Positions 36,011 to 46,213 of a DNA stretch of 64,000 nt are shown here, one piece after another; position 1 is the stretch's first letter; each line of letters starts with the position of its first letter. Source of the stretch: Perilla frutescens (taxonomy: Eukaryota > Streptophyta > Magnoliopsida > Lamiales > Lamiaceae). A program made the position numbers and the translations under genes. The notes below the pieces were generated by a model. That model ran no database searches. It saw only the letters and a list, made by a program, of their open reading frames with translations, and was not told the DNA's origin. The DNA lies in contig BRKX01000007.1 in the NCBI GenBank assembly GCA_026008535.1, positions 59,881,001-59,945,000 of the forward strand, in the 5' to 3' direction.

Positions 36011-37048
36011 TGTAACAGCCCGGTCCCGAGGATGGGGGCGGGGTTGTTGTGCATAAAAATAACACGAAAATTGGAAATCCATGGAAGGTATTTTTAGAAT
36101 TAAACTAAGTTAGCGCCTCAAAAACTTAGGTAACTTAACTTTATGACTTGGAAGAACTATCGTTTTCAACAAATCAAAGGGGTCAAAGGGTTCAAACAAG
36201 TTGAAGGAAAGCCAAATCATAGGCCAATCGAAATTTAAATAGAATCCAATGACAAACAGATAGGAACTGACTATTTAAGATAAACAAGACCTCTCATAGG
36301 TCATAATAGGTAAGACCCATTAATAGGTCGGGGATAAAGAAATCAAGATTTCCCAATCATAAGATGAAACAAGAAATCAACTTGAGACTAACTGCAAACG
36401 AGTAGGATCATGCCTGAAAAGAAAAGCCCCTTCATAGGCGAACAACAACAACAAGCATGCAAGACTTATTCACAAGTCAAATGAAAATGAACAGATATCA
36501 ATATGTTCAATAAGTAAGAGTTTTGAACTAACTCAGAATTCAATAAAGGAACAACTGGTATGTCAAAAGATCATGCTTCAAAGACTTTATTGATAACTAG
36601 GATTCATAGCATTTAAGACATGCTATTATCAAGAATCAAGTTACATACATCGAGACTAAACACTAATATCAGAGTACTTTGCAGAAACTTAGCGGAAGAA
36701 AATCATGTAATCATACACAGCAAGAAACTTGGAAACTCAAACACTCGGACGACCCCACCAGCAGCACATCACCGACCTCAGCATCTCAACCTGAAAATAT
36801 TTGAAGAAGAGGGTGTGAGCACTAATGTACTCAGTGGGGTTTTATGAGAAAACTCTTGATAAACTTTGGAAATATCCAATTATAAACTGGCGGTATATGG
36901 AGAGCAAAACGCAAAAGCCCTCTCCATACCCGTAAAACATTTTACTTCCTTTCTTGGCACCTTTCCTGGCTCAAACCTATTGTCTACTGCACCCTTAGGC
37001 CTGCTTTGGGATAAGAGAGGGGTTACCTCAAGTATCCTTCTGAGTATG
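36011..37048 (-). mobile_element. TE1 left (3') LTR, first part
   Basis: Starts TGTAACAGCCCGGTCCCGA, like the right LTR at 49081. It runs to the GTATG at 37044-37048, where TE2 inserted, and resumes after 44169. Excluding TE2 the LTR is about 3.08 kb. Confidence 0.88.
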
Positions 37049-38437
37049 TGATCGGGCCAATTATACTTGATATTTTGGGGCGATTTTATGTGGTTTGATT
37101 GTGTTAATCGTTATAATGATGCTATTTTGGAAGAAGTTGTACCTTGAGGGTTTTTGCAGGGCATTGACACAAAGATAAAGAAAAAGGTGTGTTTTTGGTA
37201 AAGAAATGAGTTTTGCGCAAGAAGTTGAAATTGAAGGAAGTAAAGCCATGCCGTATGGGCATACGGTGGGACGAATGGGCGGATAACTAAAGAAACTGGG
37301 CCTGAACGTGCATTTATGGGCTGGAACACGAAAATTACTTAAGCCCAAGGCCTGGACGCGATCTAGAAGAGTTCCCACCGCCTCAAGAGTCCCGTTTTTG
37401 TTAACTTCCTTGTTGGAATAGATTAGGATGGTTATTTCCTTGTTAATATTATCTTATTTTAGGAATTTAGTATATAGATTAGAACTTATCATATTTTGAG
37501 AATTTTTAGACTTCAATTCTGAACGCATGAACGAGAGCAGCGGACGTTTTCTCCCTGGAGCAGATTATTTCATCTTCTTCATATTATTTTCATGGTATTT
37601 CTTATTTCAATATTTTTGCAATCACATCTTAATATGAGTTCTAGCTAATTTCTTCTTATTCTGGAAACAACTAACGAAACCCTGGCTTAAATAAACTGTG
37701 AGATCTAATCGTGTTAATCGTTCAATTATTTGCATGCATTTGTTATTCTTTGTAATTCGAGTTGTTAATTGTTTCAACTTTGCTAGGTAGTTGCAAATAC
37801 TTGGTGAATTGGAATTAATTAGTAGTCAATTAAATCGGCCATCCGTAATTGTGGTTTAAGTTTAATTAGTGGTGAAACGGTTCTTCAGAACCAGGGGGAA
37901 TAACAATCTTAATTTAATAGGTCCTGCGTCAGAGTCTGTTAATTATGAATCGGGTTCCTCTAGATTTTAAGGCTGTCGGCTCATTAAACCTATAGAGCGT
38001 CTCTTACGGTTGTCAGTCGATTAGGAAAATAATTGGTGAAGCGTCTTCCTGATTATCGAGAAATTACGGAGGAATTAGGCTGCGTCAGTAAGCGTCTTCG
38101 GTAGCTATAACTGATTTGTATGTGTTAATTGAATTAATCATTGCATCAAGGATCGGTTTAGGTAAGCTAGGGTGGAGTTAATTGGATTCCAGAATATTTC
38201 CTCTCATATTTTAAGTCCGTTCAATTTAATTGCTCGTGTCTTCATATTTAATTATTGATTTCATTTGTTTTATTATAATTACAAAATTCCTTTCCGAAAG
38301 TTGGTTATACAGATTGAGAGTATAGGGTAATTCTCACCGGTCCTTTGGGAGACGATCTCGCTCATCGCTGTACACGTGCAGTAAGGGCATACCGACTGCT
38401 GTCGGGAAATTTATTTTTGGTGTAAAACGACGCACCA
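37049..38437 (+). mobile_element. TE2 (gypsy, Athila/Tat-like) 5' LTR
   Basis: 1389 bp, TGATCGGGCCAATTATAC to ACGACGCACCA, with GTATG immediately before it. It matches the 3' LTR at 42774-44164 with roughly 20 substitutions by eye and one 2-bp indel. It contains two copies of the palindrome-like motif (37251-37266 and 38379-38394). Confidence 0.93.
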
Positions 38438-38442
38438 AATTT

Positions 38443-38460
38443 TGGCACCGTTGCCGGGGA
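38443..38460 (+). other. TE2 primer-binding site (tRNA-Asp type)
   Basis: TGGCACCGTTGCCGGGGA, one mismatch from the complement of plant tRNA-Asp 3' end, five bases after the LTR. Confidence 0.85.
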
Positions 38461-38528
38461 TCGGTTTTTAAGCAGTAATTATTCTTATATTTTCAGTTTG
38501 TATTTTTTTTATTTTGTTCGAGGGAAAC

Positions 38529-39644
38529 ATGGCTAACAACGGGAATCAAGCTCTCGTAAATGTTCCCGAACCTGAACCTCTCATAAAAGAGCTTGGTCGC
38601 CACAGAAACAATAGGCCCATTTGCATCGTACTACCTCCTATTGCAAACAACGCGGAGATCAGACCCGGATTTATACAAGTATTGCCAAAGTTCAGTGATC
38701 TTCCAGGAGAGAGTGCGCATAAGCACTTGTCCGAATTTGACCTCGTCTGCTCCACCCTGCATCCGCAAGGTTTTACAGCTGATAATCTGAGGTTACTAAC
38801 TTTCTCTCATACCTTGCAGGGTAGAGCTAGGGATTGGTTATTTGATCTTCCATCTAGGTCGATCACTACTTGGAATGAGCTAGAGGGACAATTCCTACGT
38901 AAGTTCTTCCCAGAGTCCCGAGCTGCAAACCTGAGAATGGCAATCAGTAGCATCAAACAAAAGCAGAATGAGAGCTTAGCCGAGTACTGGGAGCGGTTCC
39001 AGCAGCTATGTCGTAAGTGCCCAGACCACGGGTTCACGGATTATCAACTACTAACCAATTATTTTTACTGTGGCATGTCTACTTTTGACAGGAAGATCGT
39101 TGATGCTGCCAGTGGGGGATCCCTCACTAACAAGACCCTAGCTGAGGCCAAGCAACTCATCATTGACATGGCTTCCGAAGGGCAACAGTATGAAGATGAA
39201 GATGAAGGTAGACACCGGCTAGTAAGAGCAATTAATGGAGCTGAACACTCCAGTGTCAATGAAAAGATCGACGCTCTAACTTCTCTGGTTAGAGGTCTAG
39301 TTGTGATGCAAACTCGAAATCCCCACTGTGGAGTTTGCTTGGAGAATGGCCACCTTACTGATGCTTGTCCTGCTTTGCACGATCCTCGTACTGAGCAAAC
39401 CTACTATGGGTCCGGTGATGCACAATATGATGCCCAAAGACGGAGGAACTATGATCAGTACTCAAACACATACAACCCAGGTTGGAAGGACCATCTGAAC
39501 CTCGGCTGGAGGCAGCCGCAGGGTAGTCAGTATGCCCATACTGACCAATCTGCACTGAGCATGAACGAGATTATGAAGTGTCTGGAGCAAAGCAGTGCTC
39601 TAGTGAACAGCTTGGCACAGAGTCAGAAGACTTTCCAGCAGTAG
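38529..39644 (+). CDS. TE2 gag (capsid/nucleocapsid)
   Basis: A 371-residue frame from the first ATG (MANNGNQALVNVPEPEPL). The capsid region carries GRARDWLFDLPSRSI, TWNELEGQFLRKFFP and ESLAEYWERFQQL, all typical of plant gypsy gag. A CCHC zinc knuckle (C-x2-C-x4-H-x4-C, CGVCLENGHLTDAC) begins at codon 39327. Compared with the fragment at 14483-14664 the N-terminus is short by about 50 residues. The frame closes with TAG at 39642-39644; the protease frame continues in the same phase, so gag and protease are separated by one stop codon only. Gag forms the virus-like particle that packages element RNA. Confidence 0.9.
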   Translation: MANNGNQALVNVPEPEPLIKELGRHRNNRPICIVLPPIANNAEIRPGFIQVLPKFSDLPGESAHKHLSEFDLVCSTLHPQGFTADNLRLLTFSHTLQGRARDWLFDLPSRSITTWNELEGQFLRKFFPESRAANLRMAISSIKQKQNESLAEYWERFQQLCRKCPDHGFTDYQLLTNYFYCGMSTFDRKIVDAASGGSLTNKTLAEAKQLIIDMASEGQQYEDEDEGRHRLVRAINGAEHSSVNEKIDALTSLVRGLVVMQTRNPHCGVCLENGHLTDACPALHDPRTEQTYYGSGDAQYDAQRRRNYDQYSNTYNPGWKDHLNLGWRQPQGSQYAHTDQSALSMNEIMKCLEQSSALVNSLAQSQKTFQQ

Positions 39645-41168
39645 ACGCAAGCCACCCTAGGCAATATGGGCACACAAATCACTCAGCTCACCACACAAAT
39701 GAACAAGATGCAGGCGAATCAAGGCAAACTCCCACCCCAAACTGAAATGAATCCAAGAGTGCATGTTTGCACTATCACTTTGAGAAGTACGGAGGAGTTA
39801 ACCAAGTTGGAGGCTAAGAAGAAAACAAAGAAGCCGGAAGGGCATATTGAAGGGCCGAAAAAAGAATCTGGTGAAAGGAATGAACAACCTGCTATGTCTC
39901 TTCTCTTTCAAACTGAGCTGACTCCAAAAGTGAACGTTAGTGCTGTGACCCTTAGCAGTGGAAAAGAGTTGGCTGATGTGGAGGCTAAGAAGGAAAAGAA
40001 CCCACAGTATGGGCATACTGCATATACTGAAAACAAATCCAGTGCAGAAGAAGAACATCCAGCTGCCAAGTCTGCCCATACTGAGGTAAAAACTGAAATT
40101 AGAATTTCTTACCCACTAATTGCAGTTCCTTTTCCTTCCAGGTTGGTCCAGAATAAGAAGGAGGATGATGATAAGAAGATCCTCAAGCTGTTCAAGAAGG
40201 TAGAAGTCAATTTGCCTTTGATTGATGCTATTAAGCAAGTTCCCAGGTACGCCAAATTCTTGAAAGAGTTGTGTGCTAAAAAGATGAGACATTGGAAAGA
40301 CGCGAGGATCAAGGTTGGGGAAAATGTGTCTGTTGTAATTCAAAGAGAGTTACCACAAAAATGTAGGGATCCTAGTATGTTTACTATTCCTTGCATTATT
40401 GGCAGTAAGAAAATTGAACGAGTTATGCTAGATTTAGGCGCATCCATCAATGTTATGTCTTTGTCTATATATCAGGAATTGCAATTAGGGCCTATGAAAG
40501 AAACTCGTGTTATCATTCAGTTAGCCGATAGGTCTAATGCATATCCTCAAGGTTTGGTTGAAGATGTTCTTGTAAAAGTTAATGATTTGATATTTCCTGT
40601 GGATTTTTACATTGTTGACATGGATGATTCTTTTTCTGCACATAGATCTTTGATTCTTTTAGGAAGACCATTCATGAAAACTGCAAGAACAAAAATTGAT
40701 GTTGATAAAGGCATGCTTAGCTTTGAATTTGATGGTGATATTGTAAGATTTAATATTTTTGAAGCTATGAATAATGTTGAGGGTCCTGAAACTTTGTATG
40801 TGATTAATATCATTGACCCATTAGTTGACGATTTTGTTGAGCACAATTGCAGGAAGGATAAGTTAGAGCAGGTCCTATTTGGTGGAGTTATTGCAGCTGC
40901 TGTCCATATAAACGAAGAGAAAGTAATCAGGGAGATTATTCAGCAGATGTATGTCGTCGATGAGTTTCCGACTCAGAATCCGCCAGGCCGTATGCCCTTA
41001 CTGACCAACTCGGAACTGTTTTTACCATCTCATGTGAAGGCCCCCGTACTGGAGCTGAAGGGGCAAGAAGCGAGGTTGGTCGAGCTTTTGAAGAAATATA
41101 AAGGTGTGAGGATGGAGACGACTACTTTCGACAGGGGTAGATCTGCTACCCCTGAAATTGTCTATTGA
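39645..41168 (+). CDS. TE2 protease-containing frame (truncated pol)
   Basis: Open in the gag phase from the codon after the TAG; the first ATG is at 39666 (500 residues from there). The first 150 residues are a Lys/Glu-rich linker with repeats. An aspartic protease follows: the active-site region is MLDLGASINVMSLSIY (Asp codon 40431-40433; Leu for the usual Thr/Ser is normal in this lineage as far as I know) and a flap-to-core segment ends ILLGRPFMKTARTKIDV. The frame then reads SHVKAPVLELKGQEARL, where reverse transcriptase would begin, and after about 45 residues stops. RT, RNase H and integrase are absent, so the element depends on others. Confidence 0.88.
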   Translation, partial: TQATLGNMGTQITQLTTQMNKMQANQGKLPPQTEMNPRVHVCTITLRSTEELTKLEAKKKTKKPEGHIEGPKKESGERNEQPAMSLLFQTELTPKVNVSAVTLSSGKELADVEAKKEKNPQYGHTAYTENKSSAEEEHPAAKSAHTEVKTEIRISYPLIAVPFPSRLVQNKKEDDDKKILKLFKKVEVNLPLIDAIKQVPRYAKFLKELCAKKMRHWKDARIKVGENVSVVIQRELPQKCRDPSMFTIPCIIGSKKIERVMLDLGASINVMSLSIYQELQLGPMKETRVIIQLADRSNAYPQGLVEDVLVKVNDLIFPVDFYIVDMDDSFSAHRSLILLGRPFMKTARTKIDVDKGMLSFEFDGDIVRFNIFEAMNNVEGPETLYVINIIDPLVDDFVEHNCRKDKLEQVLFGGVIAAAVHINEEKVIREIIQQMYVVDEFPTQNPPGRMPLLTNSELFLPSHVKAPVLELKGQEARLVELLKKYKGVRMETTTFDRGRSATPEIVY

Positions 41169-42773
41169 TCGTGCCTTTCATATGTCGAGCCTCGGACGTT
41201 AAATAAGGGCGCTTCTCGGGAGGCAACTCGAGCATTTATTTGCTTTTTGTTTTATTTTATGTTTATTGTTCCAAAAAAAAAAACATTCTAGCCCAGCCTT
41301 CTAGTGTAGGGTCTTTTCTTCAGCGTCGCCCCTACCCTTGCCGAGCCCATGGAGTTGTTCGACCACTACACACCAAGCTGGACCACTACACTGGAGCGTC
41401 ATCCGTATGCCCTTACTGGCCGTCTCTCTCCTTGCTTGCGAGTTTGCCCTCTCTCTCTCCCTTTGTTTTTATTTTCTTTCGTTCATGTTGTGTCCGTTTT
41501 GTTGGCTCTCTTCCCTGCACAGTGAGGACACTGTGTTGTCTAAGTGTGGGGGGGAGGATGTTGCTATTTTTTGTGTTTGGTTCTTTTCGGAAAAAAAAAT
41601 TGAGTTTTACTTGTTTTTTGTTGAGTATTGGTTGCCTTGAGCTGATTCGTATGAGGAGGAAGGGCTATGATTTGGTTTGAATGGTTTGTTGGTTGTTGTT
41701 CTATGATAAGGATACACCAATCTTTGATGAATTCGTGAACGATGGATCGTGCTTTTGATCATGTTATTTTAGCCTATAAATGTGAGTTTTTGAGCCTGTG
41801 AGCATGAATCATCTTTATGAAGCTCCTATTTCTGTTGCGAGAGTGTCGGATTGTGTTTATTCAATGCTTGCTTTGCCTTGTTGCCCTTGTTTTATCCCTT
41901 TTGAGTATCAAACATGAAAATGATAAAGGCATTAGGAATTAACCAAGCTTTGGCCTAAAAGAAACTTCTCTGCCCGGCAATTGTCCATTAGTGAGCCTAT
42001 TGAGCCTTATAATCCTCATGATTCTTGATTACAGCCACTATACATGAAGCCATAAGCCTTGATTAGCCTTCTTTTGACCGTGAGAATATGCAAGTTCTGT
42101 CCTAACTAATTGAGCTGCAATAATGGTAACAGATGCTGGAAAGTGAGGAAGGCAGATTTTATGCGCCTGTTTTAGAAAAAAAAAAGAGTAAGAAAAGGAA
42201 CAGCAAGGAGGGATGAAAGAAATAAAGTGAATAAAAACATCCATGTGTTTATATGAATTGAGGAACTCCAGCTTTGAATTGTAAATGTGTGCAGCTGGGT
42301 GTGAGATTTTTTGTATTGGAATGCTTGCATATTCTCCTTTTGAGCTACTAAATCCAAAAGAATCTTACCTCTAAACCTAAGCCCCATTACAACCCTTGTA
42401 AAAGCCCTTTTGATTTATGTTTTGATCTTAATTGTTGATAATTCCAGTGACATATAGGCAAGGCTATGCTGAGAATGACAAATCACGACTTGTGTGAATA
42501 TCCTTATTCCCTTCTTTGAGAGATTTGGAGTGAATCATGGTGAGGCTGGATCATTGAGCACCTTCTTGACATAAATGAGAAGTTTTGGTGTATTCCTTAG
42601 AATAAGACAGGTTTGTGGTTTGTGGTTATGTTAATCATGGTCCTCCCTCCGAGCACTTTTCGGATTAAGGTAGCTGGTACCTTTTATGCTTTATTTGTTG
42701 TTGTCGGAGTTTGTGTTTCTTTTGTGTGTTTGGATATGCTCGAGGACGAGCGTTATCTAAGTATGGGGGGATT
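41169..42773 (+). mobile_element. TE2 non-coding spacer and polypurine tract
   Basis: About 1.6 kb without a recognisable domain between the protease frame and the 3' LTR. Short open frames (for example near 41240-41680) lack family features. It contains one copy of the palindrome-like motif (41403-41418), G-rich runs, and the polypurine tract AAGTATGGGGGGA at about 42759-42771, two bases from the LTR. Confidence 0.75.
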
Positions 42774-44164
42774 TGATCGGGCCAATTATACTTGATATTT
42801 TGGGGCGATTTTATGTGTTTTGATTGTGTTAATCGTTATATAATGATGCTATTTTGGAAGAAGTTGTACCTTGAGGGTTTTTGCAGGGCATTGACACAAA
42901 GATAAAGAAAAACGTGTGTTTTTGGTGAAGAAATGAGTTTTGCGCAAGAAGTTGAAATTGAAGGAAGTAAAGCCATGCCGTATGGGCATACGGTGGGATG
43001 AATGGGCGGATAACTAAAGAAACTGGGCCTGAACGTGCGTTTACGGGCTGGAACACGAAAATTACTTAAGCCCAAGGCCTGGACGCGATCTAGAAGAGTT
43101 CCCACCGCCTCAAGAGTCCCGTTTTTGTTAACTTCCTTGTTGGAATAGATTAGGATGGTTATTTCCTTGTTAATATTATCTTATTTTAGGAATTTAGTAT
43201 ATAGATTAGAACTTATCATATTTTGAGGATTTTTAGACTTCAATTCTGAACGCAAGAACGAGAGCAGCGGACGTTTTCTCCCTGGAGCAGATTATTTCAT
43301 CTTCTTCATATTATTTTCATGGTATTTCTTATTTCAATATTTTTGCAATCACATCTTAATATGAGTTCTAGCTAATTTCTTCTTATTCTGGAAACAACTA
43401 ACGAAACCCTGGCTTAAATAAACTGTGACATCTAATCGTGTTCATCGTTCAATTATTTGCATGCATTTGTTATTCTTTGGAATTTGAGTTGTTAATTGTT
43501 TCAACTTTGCTAGGTAGTTGCAAATACTTGGTGAATTGGAATTAATTAGTAGTCAATTAAACCGGCCATCCGTAATTGTGGTTTAAGTTTAATTAGTGGT
43601 GAAACGGTTCTTAAGAACCAGGGGGAATAACAATCTTAATTTAATAGGTCCTGCGTCAGAGTCTGTTAATTATGAATCGGGTTCCTCTAGATTTTAAGGC
43701 TGTCGGCTCATTAAACCTATAGAGCGTCTCTTACAGTTGTCAGTCGATTAGGAAAATAATTGGTGAAGAGTCTTCCTGATTATCGAGAAATTACGGAGGA
43801 ATTAGGCTGCGTCAGTAAGCGTCTTCGGTAGCTATAACTGATTTGTATGTGTTAATTGAATTAATCATTGCATCAAGGATCGGTTTAGGTAAGCTAGGGT
43901 GGAGTTAATTGGATTCCAGAATATTTCCTCTCATATTTTAAGTCCGTTCAATTTAATTGCTCGTGTCTTCATATTTAATTATTGATTTCGTTTGTTTTAT
44001 TATAATTACAAAATTCCTTTCCGAAAGTTGGTTACACAGATTGAGAGTATAGGGTAATTCTCGCCGGTCCTTTGGGAGACGATCTCGCTCATCGCTGTAC
44101 ACGTGCAGTAAGGGCATACCGACTGCTGTCGGGAAATTTATTTTTGGTGTAAAACGACGCACCA
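42774..44164 (+). mobile_element. TE2 3' LTR
   Basis: 1391 bp, same ends as the 5' LTR, followed by GTATG (44165-44169), the target-site duplication of 37044-37048. It carries the motif copies at 42978-42993 and 44106-44121. Confidence 0.93.
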
Positions 44165-46213
44165 GTATGCGAAGGGGTTACCTAGCAGTGACTCCATTGA
44201 CTTTCAAATGTTCAACTCGGTGACTCGAAGGTCACGGCATGATAATACAAATAAACTGTTCTTTGAGCTCGATAACCTACTTACAACAGAAGCTATATCC
44301 TTTCTTAACTTCCTTCCTTACTTAACTTGAACCTTCCTTACTTAACCGTAACCTTCATTACTTACTTGACTTAGCTAGCAATACCAAGTCTAGAGCAATC
44401 GTCTAAGGCTAATTCTTTAATTGAGCATGATCTCAGCCTATAAGGGATTTATAACTTACCCTAAAAGGAAAATACTTAGTTAAATAAGCTTTAGTAAAAT
44501 CCAACATTCCAATACGAGGAAATGAACGCGGATAAATATCGATTGCAATTAAAGTAATTCTAAACACCTCATGCCAGCATAAATTGTATATAAACAATTC
44601 TAGCATATCTAAACATGCTTGAGAGCTCACTTAACTTATAATAACTTCTTTTACTTTATCAAACTCAAATAACAATTCAACAATATCATGCATATAACTT
44701 TCTTCCTTCCTTTCCTTGTACAGAGACTAAACAGGCAGAGCATAAAATACTTTTGTTAGATATTTCCCTTGCCTTAACATGCTTCTGGAGCTTATTATCT
44801 CAAACCATATATTTGGTTTAGAATCACCCACCTCTATGATGAGCACCTCGATAACGAGCATGTGGACAAAGCAAAGAGCCGAAAATCCTTTCTCAGGCCT
44901 CCTCCGAGTTCATCTCCTCTTAGGAAAGTCAATCAATGACTTGAAACCTTATTCGAGATCCTAACAAGAAATCGAAACAATACCTAAACCCTCCACCCTT
45001 AATTATAACTTAAAACACGAGAATTTAAACAATTTTTAAACGCTCAAAATTACCGAAAAGGGGACGGAAAATCTGACTCAAAAGATCAAGATTCCGAATG
45101 ATTGGCCACTGCAGTGACATATATCTTCAAAAGAGCTTCCATTTGAGTACTCATGGGCCTTGTGATTCAAACCCAGGTGAAAGTTATGGTCTCTGCACGA
45201 AAACGTGTCGGAGCTGCCTTGACACCATGCGCCGCGGCGGCAAGGTGCACGCCGGCGGCCTCCATGCGCGCCGGCGGCCCACCAGCACGCCCGCGCACTC
45301 CTGGCCGAGGAACAACCCCCACCGCGGTAGGGTCCTGTGCGGCGGCGCCCCTCCTTGGCCGCAGGGGCTCCGCCGCCGCGCTCCCTGCTCCGCTTCTCTC
45401 TCTCAACTAGGGGTGTGCTCACGAAGAGCGCTCCCCTCTCTTCTCTCTTTCTCTAAAATACAGAAATGGGGATGAAGAAATGAAAATGAGAGAGGAAAAT
45501 GAAAGAGGGAGGGGCTCTATTTATAGCCAAAATTAAAGCTTCTCCCGGAAGTTTCTTCAGTGCAACAATACTGCTTTAAAAATATCGGGTTCAGTTAAAA
45601 GGCACTTTATTCAATGGCGAGGTCCAAATGATCTCATTCACGAAATATGAAAATACCGGGAGGTTTTTTAGCTTGAGTACTATTTAGCCAACTTGACTCG
45701 GGATAAAGAATGAGTCTTCTTGAAGGAAAACAAGAAAAGATTCTCTTTTCAAAAATAAAGTTACTATTCCACACAAGGGACAAATAAAATTCCCGAGCGT
45801 TCAATTGACCTCAGAATGAAAATCCGGGAACGCCAATGGATTCCTTGAGAAACTCCCTATAGGATATGCTTGAAAAAATAAGGCTCGGGTTAACACACGA
45901 GATCTCACAAATTTCTAACGATCGCGCTTCTACGGAAAAACACTATTCATAACTTCTTTAAACGCATTTTAAATCATTGGGAACTCAAACGACTTCAGAT
46001 TCAAAATCCGAAAGCACCGGCATGCTCCTTGGCTCAATCCCTTTCAAACATGACCAAAATCGGCTATAAATGTGCTCAGATTGAAATTCTCGAAAAGACG
46101 ATTTTACGAAAAATAACTCCTAAAATCGCGATTTAGAACCGAAACATCCTTATCTAGGCTCTAATTAATTTCTTTAATTTTCTAAATAGGCTCTGAAAAT
46201 CTGGGATGTTACA
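44165..46213 (-). mobile_element. TE1 left (3') LTR, second part
   Basis: Resumes the TE1 LTR after TE2 and parallels 50115-52137 of the right LTR to the end GGGATGTTACA. It contains a GC-rich block (about 45230-45400) and, on the minus strand, a TATA box (GGCTATAAATAG, plus positions 45517-45528). Open frames through the GC-rich block occur in several phases and have no family match. Confidence 0.88.
45517..45528 (-). promoter_or_regulatory. TATA box in TE1 left LTR
   Basis: GGCTATAAATAG on the minus strand. An equivalent site is at about 51441-51452 in the right LTR, where it would drive element transcription. Confidence 0.55.

Noticed and set aside
39798..40343. Minus-strand open frames over the TE2 protease
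   Set aside because: Antisense of the protease frame.
45078..45475. Open frames across the GC-rich block of TE1 (also 51022-51460)
   Set aside because: Same reason; the two LTR copies do not preserve one frame.
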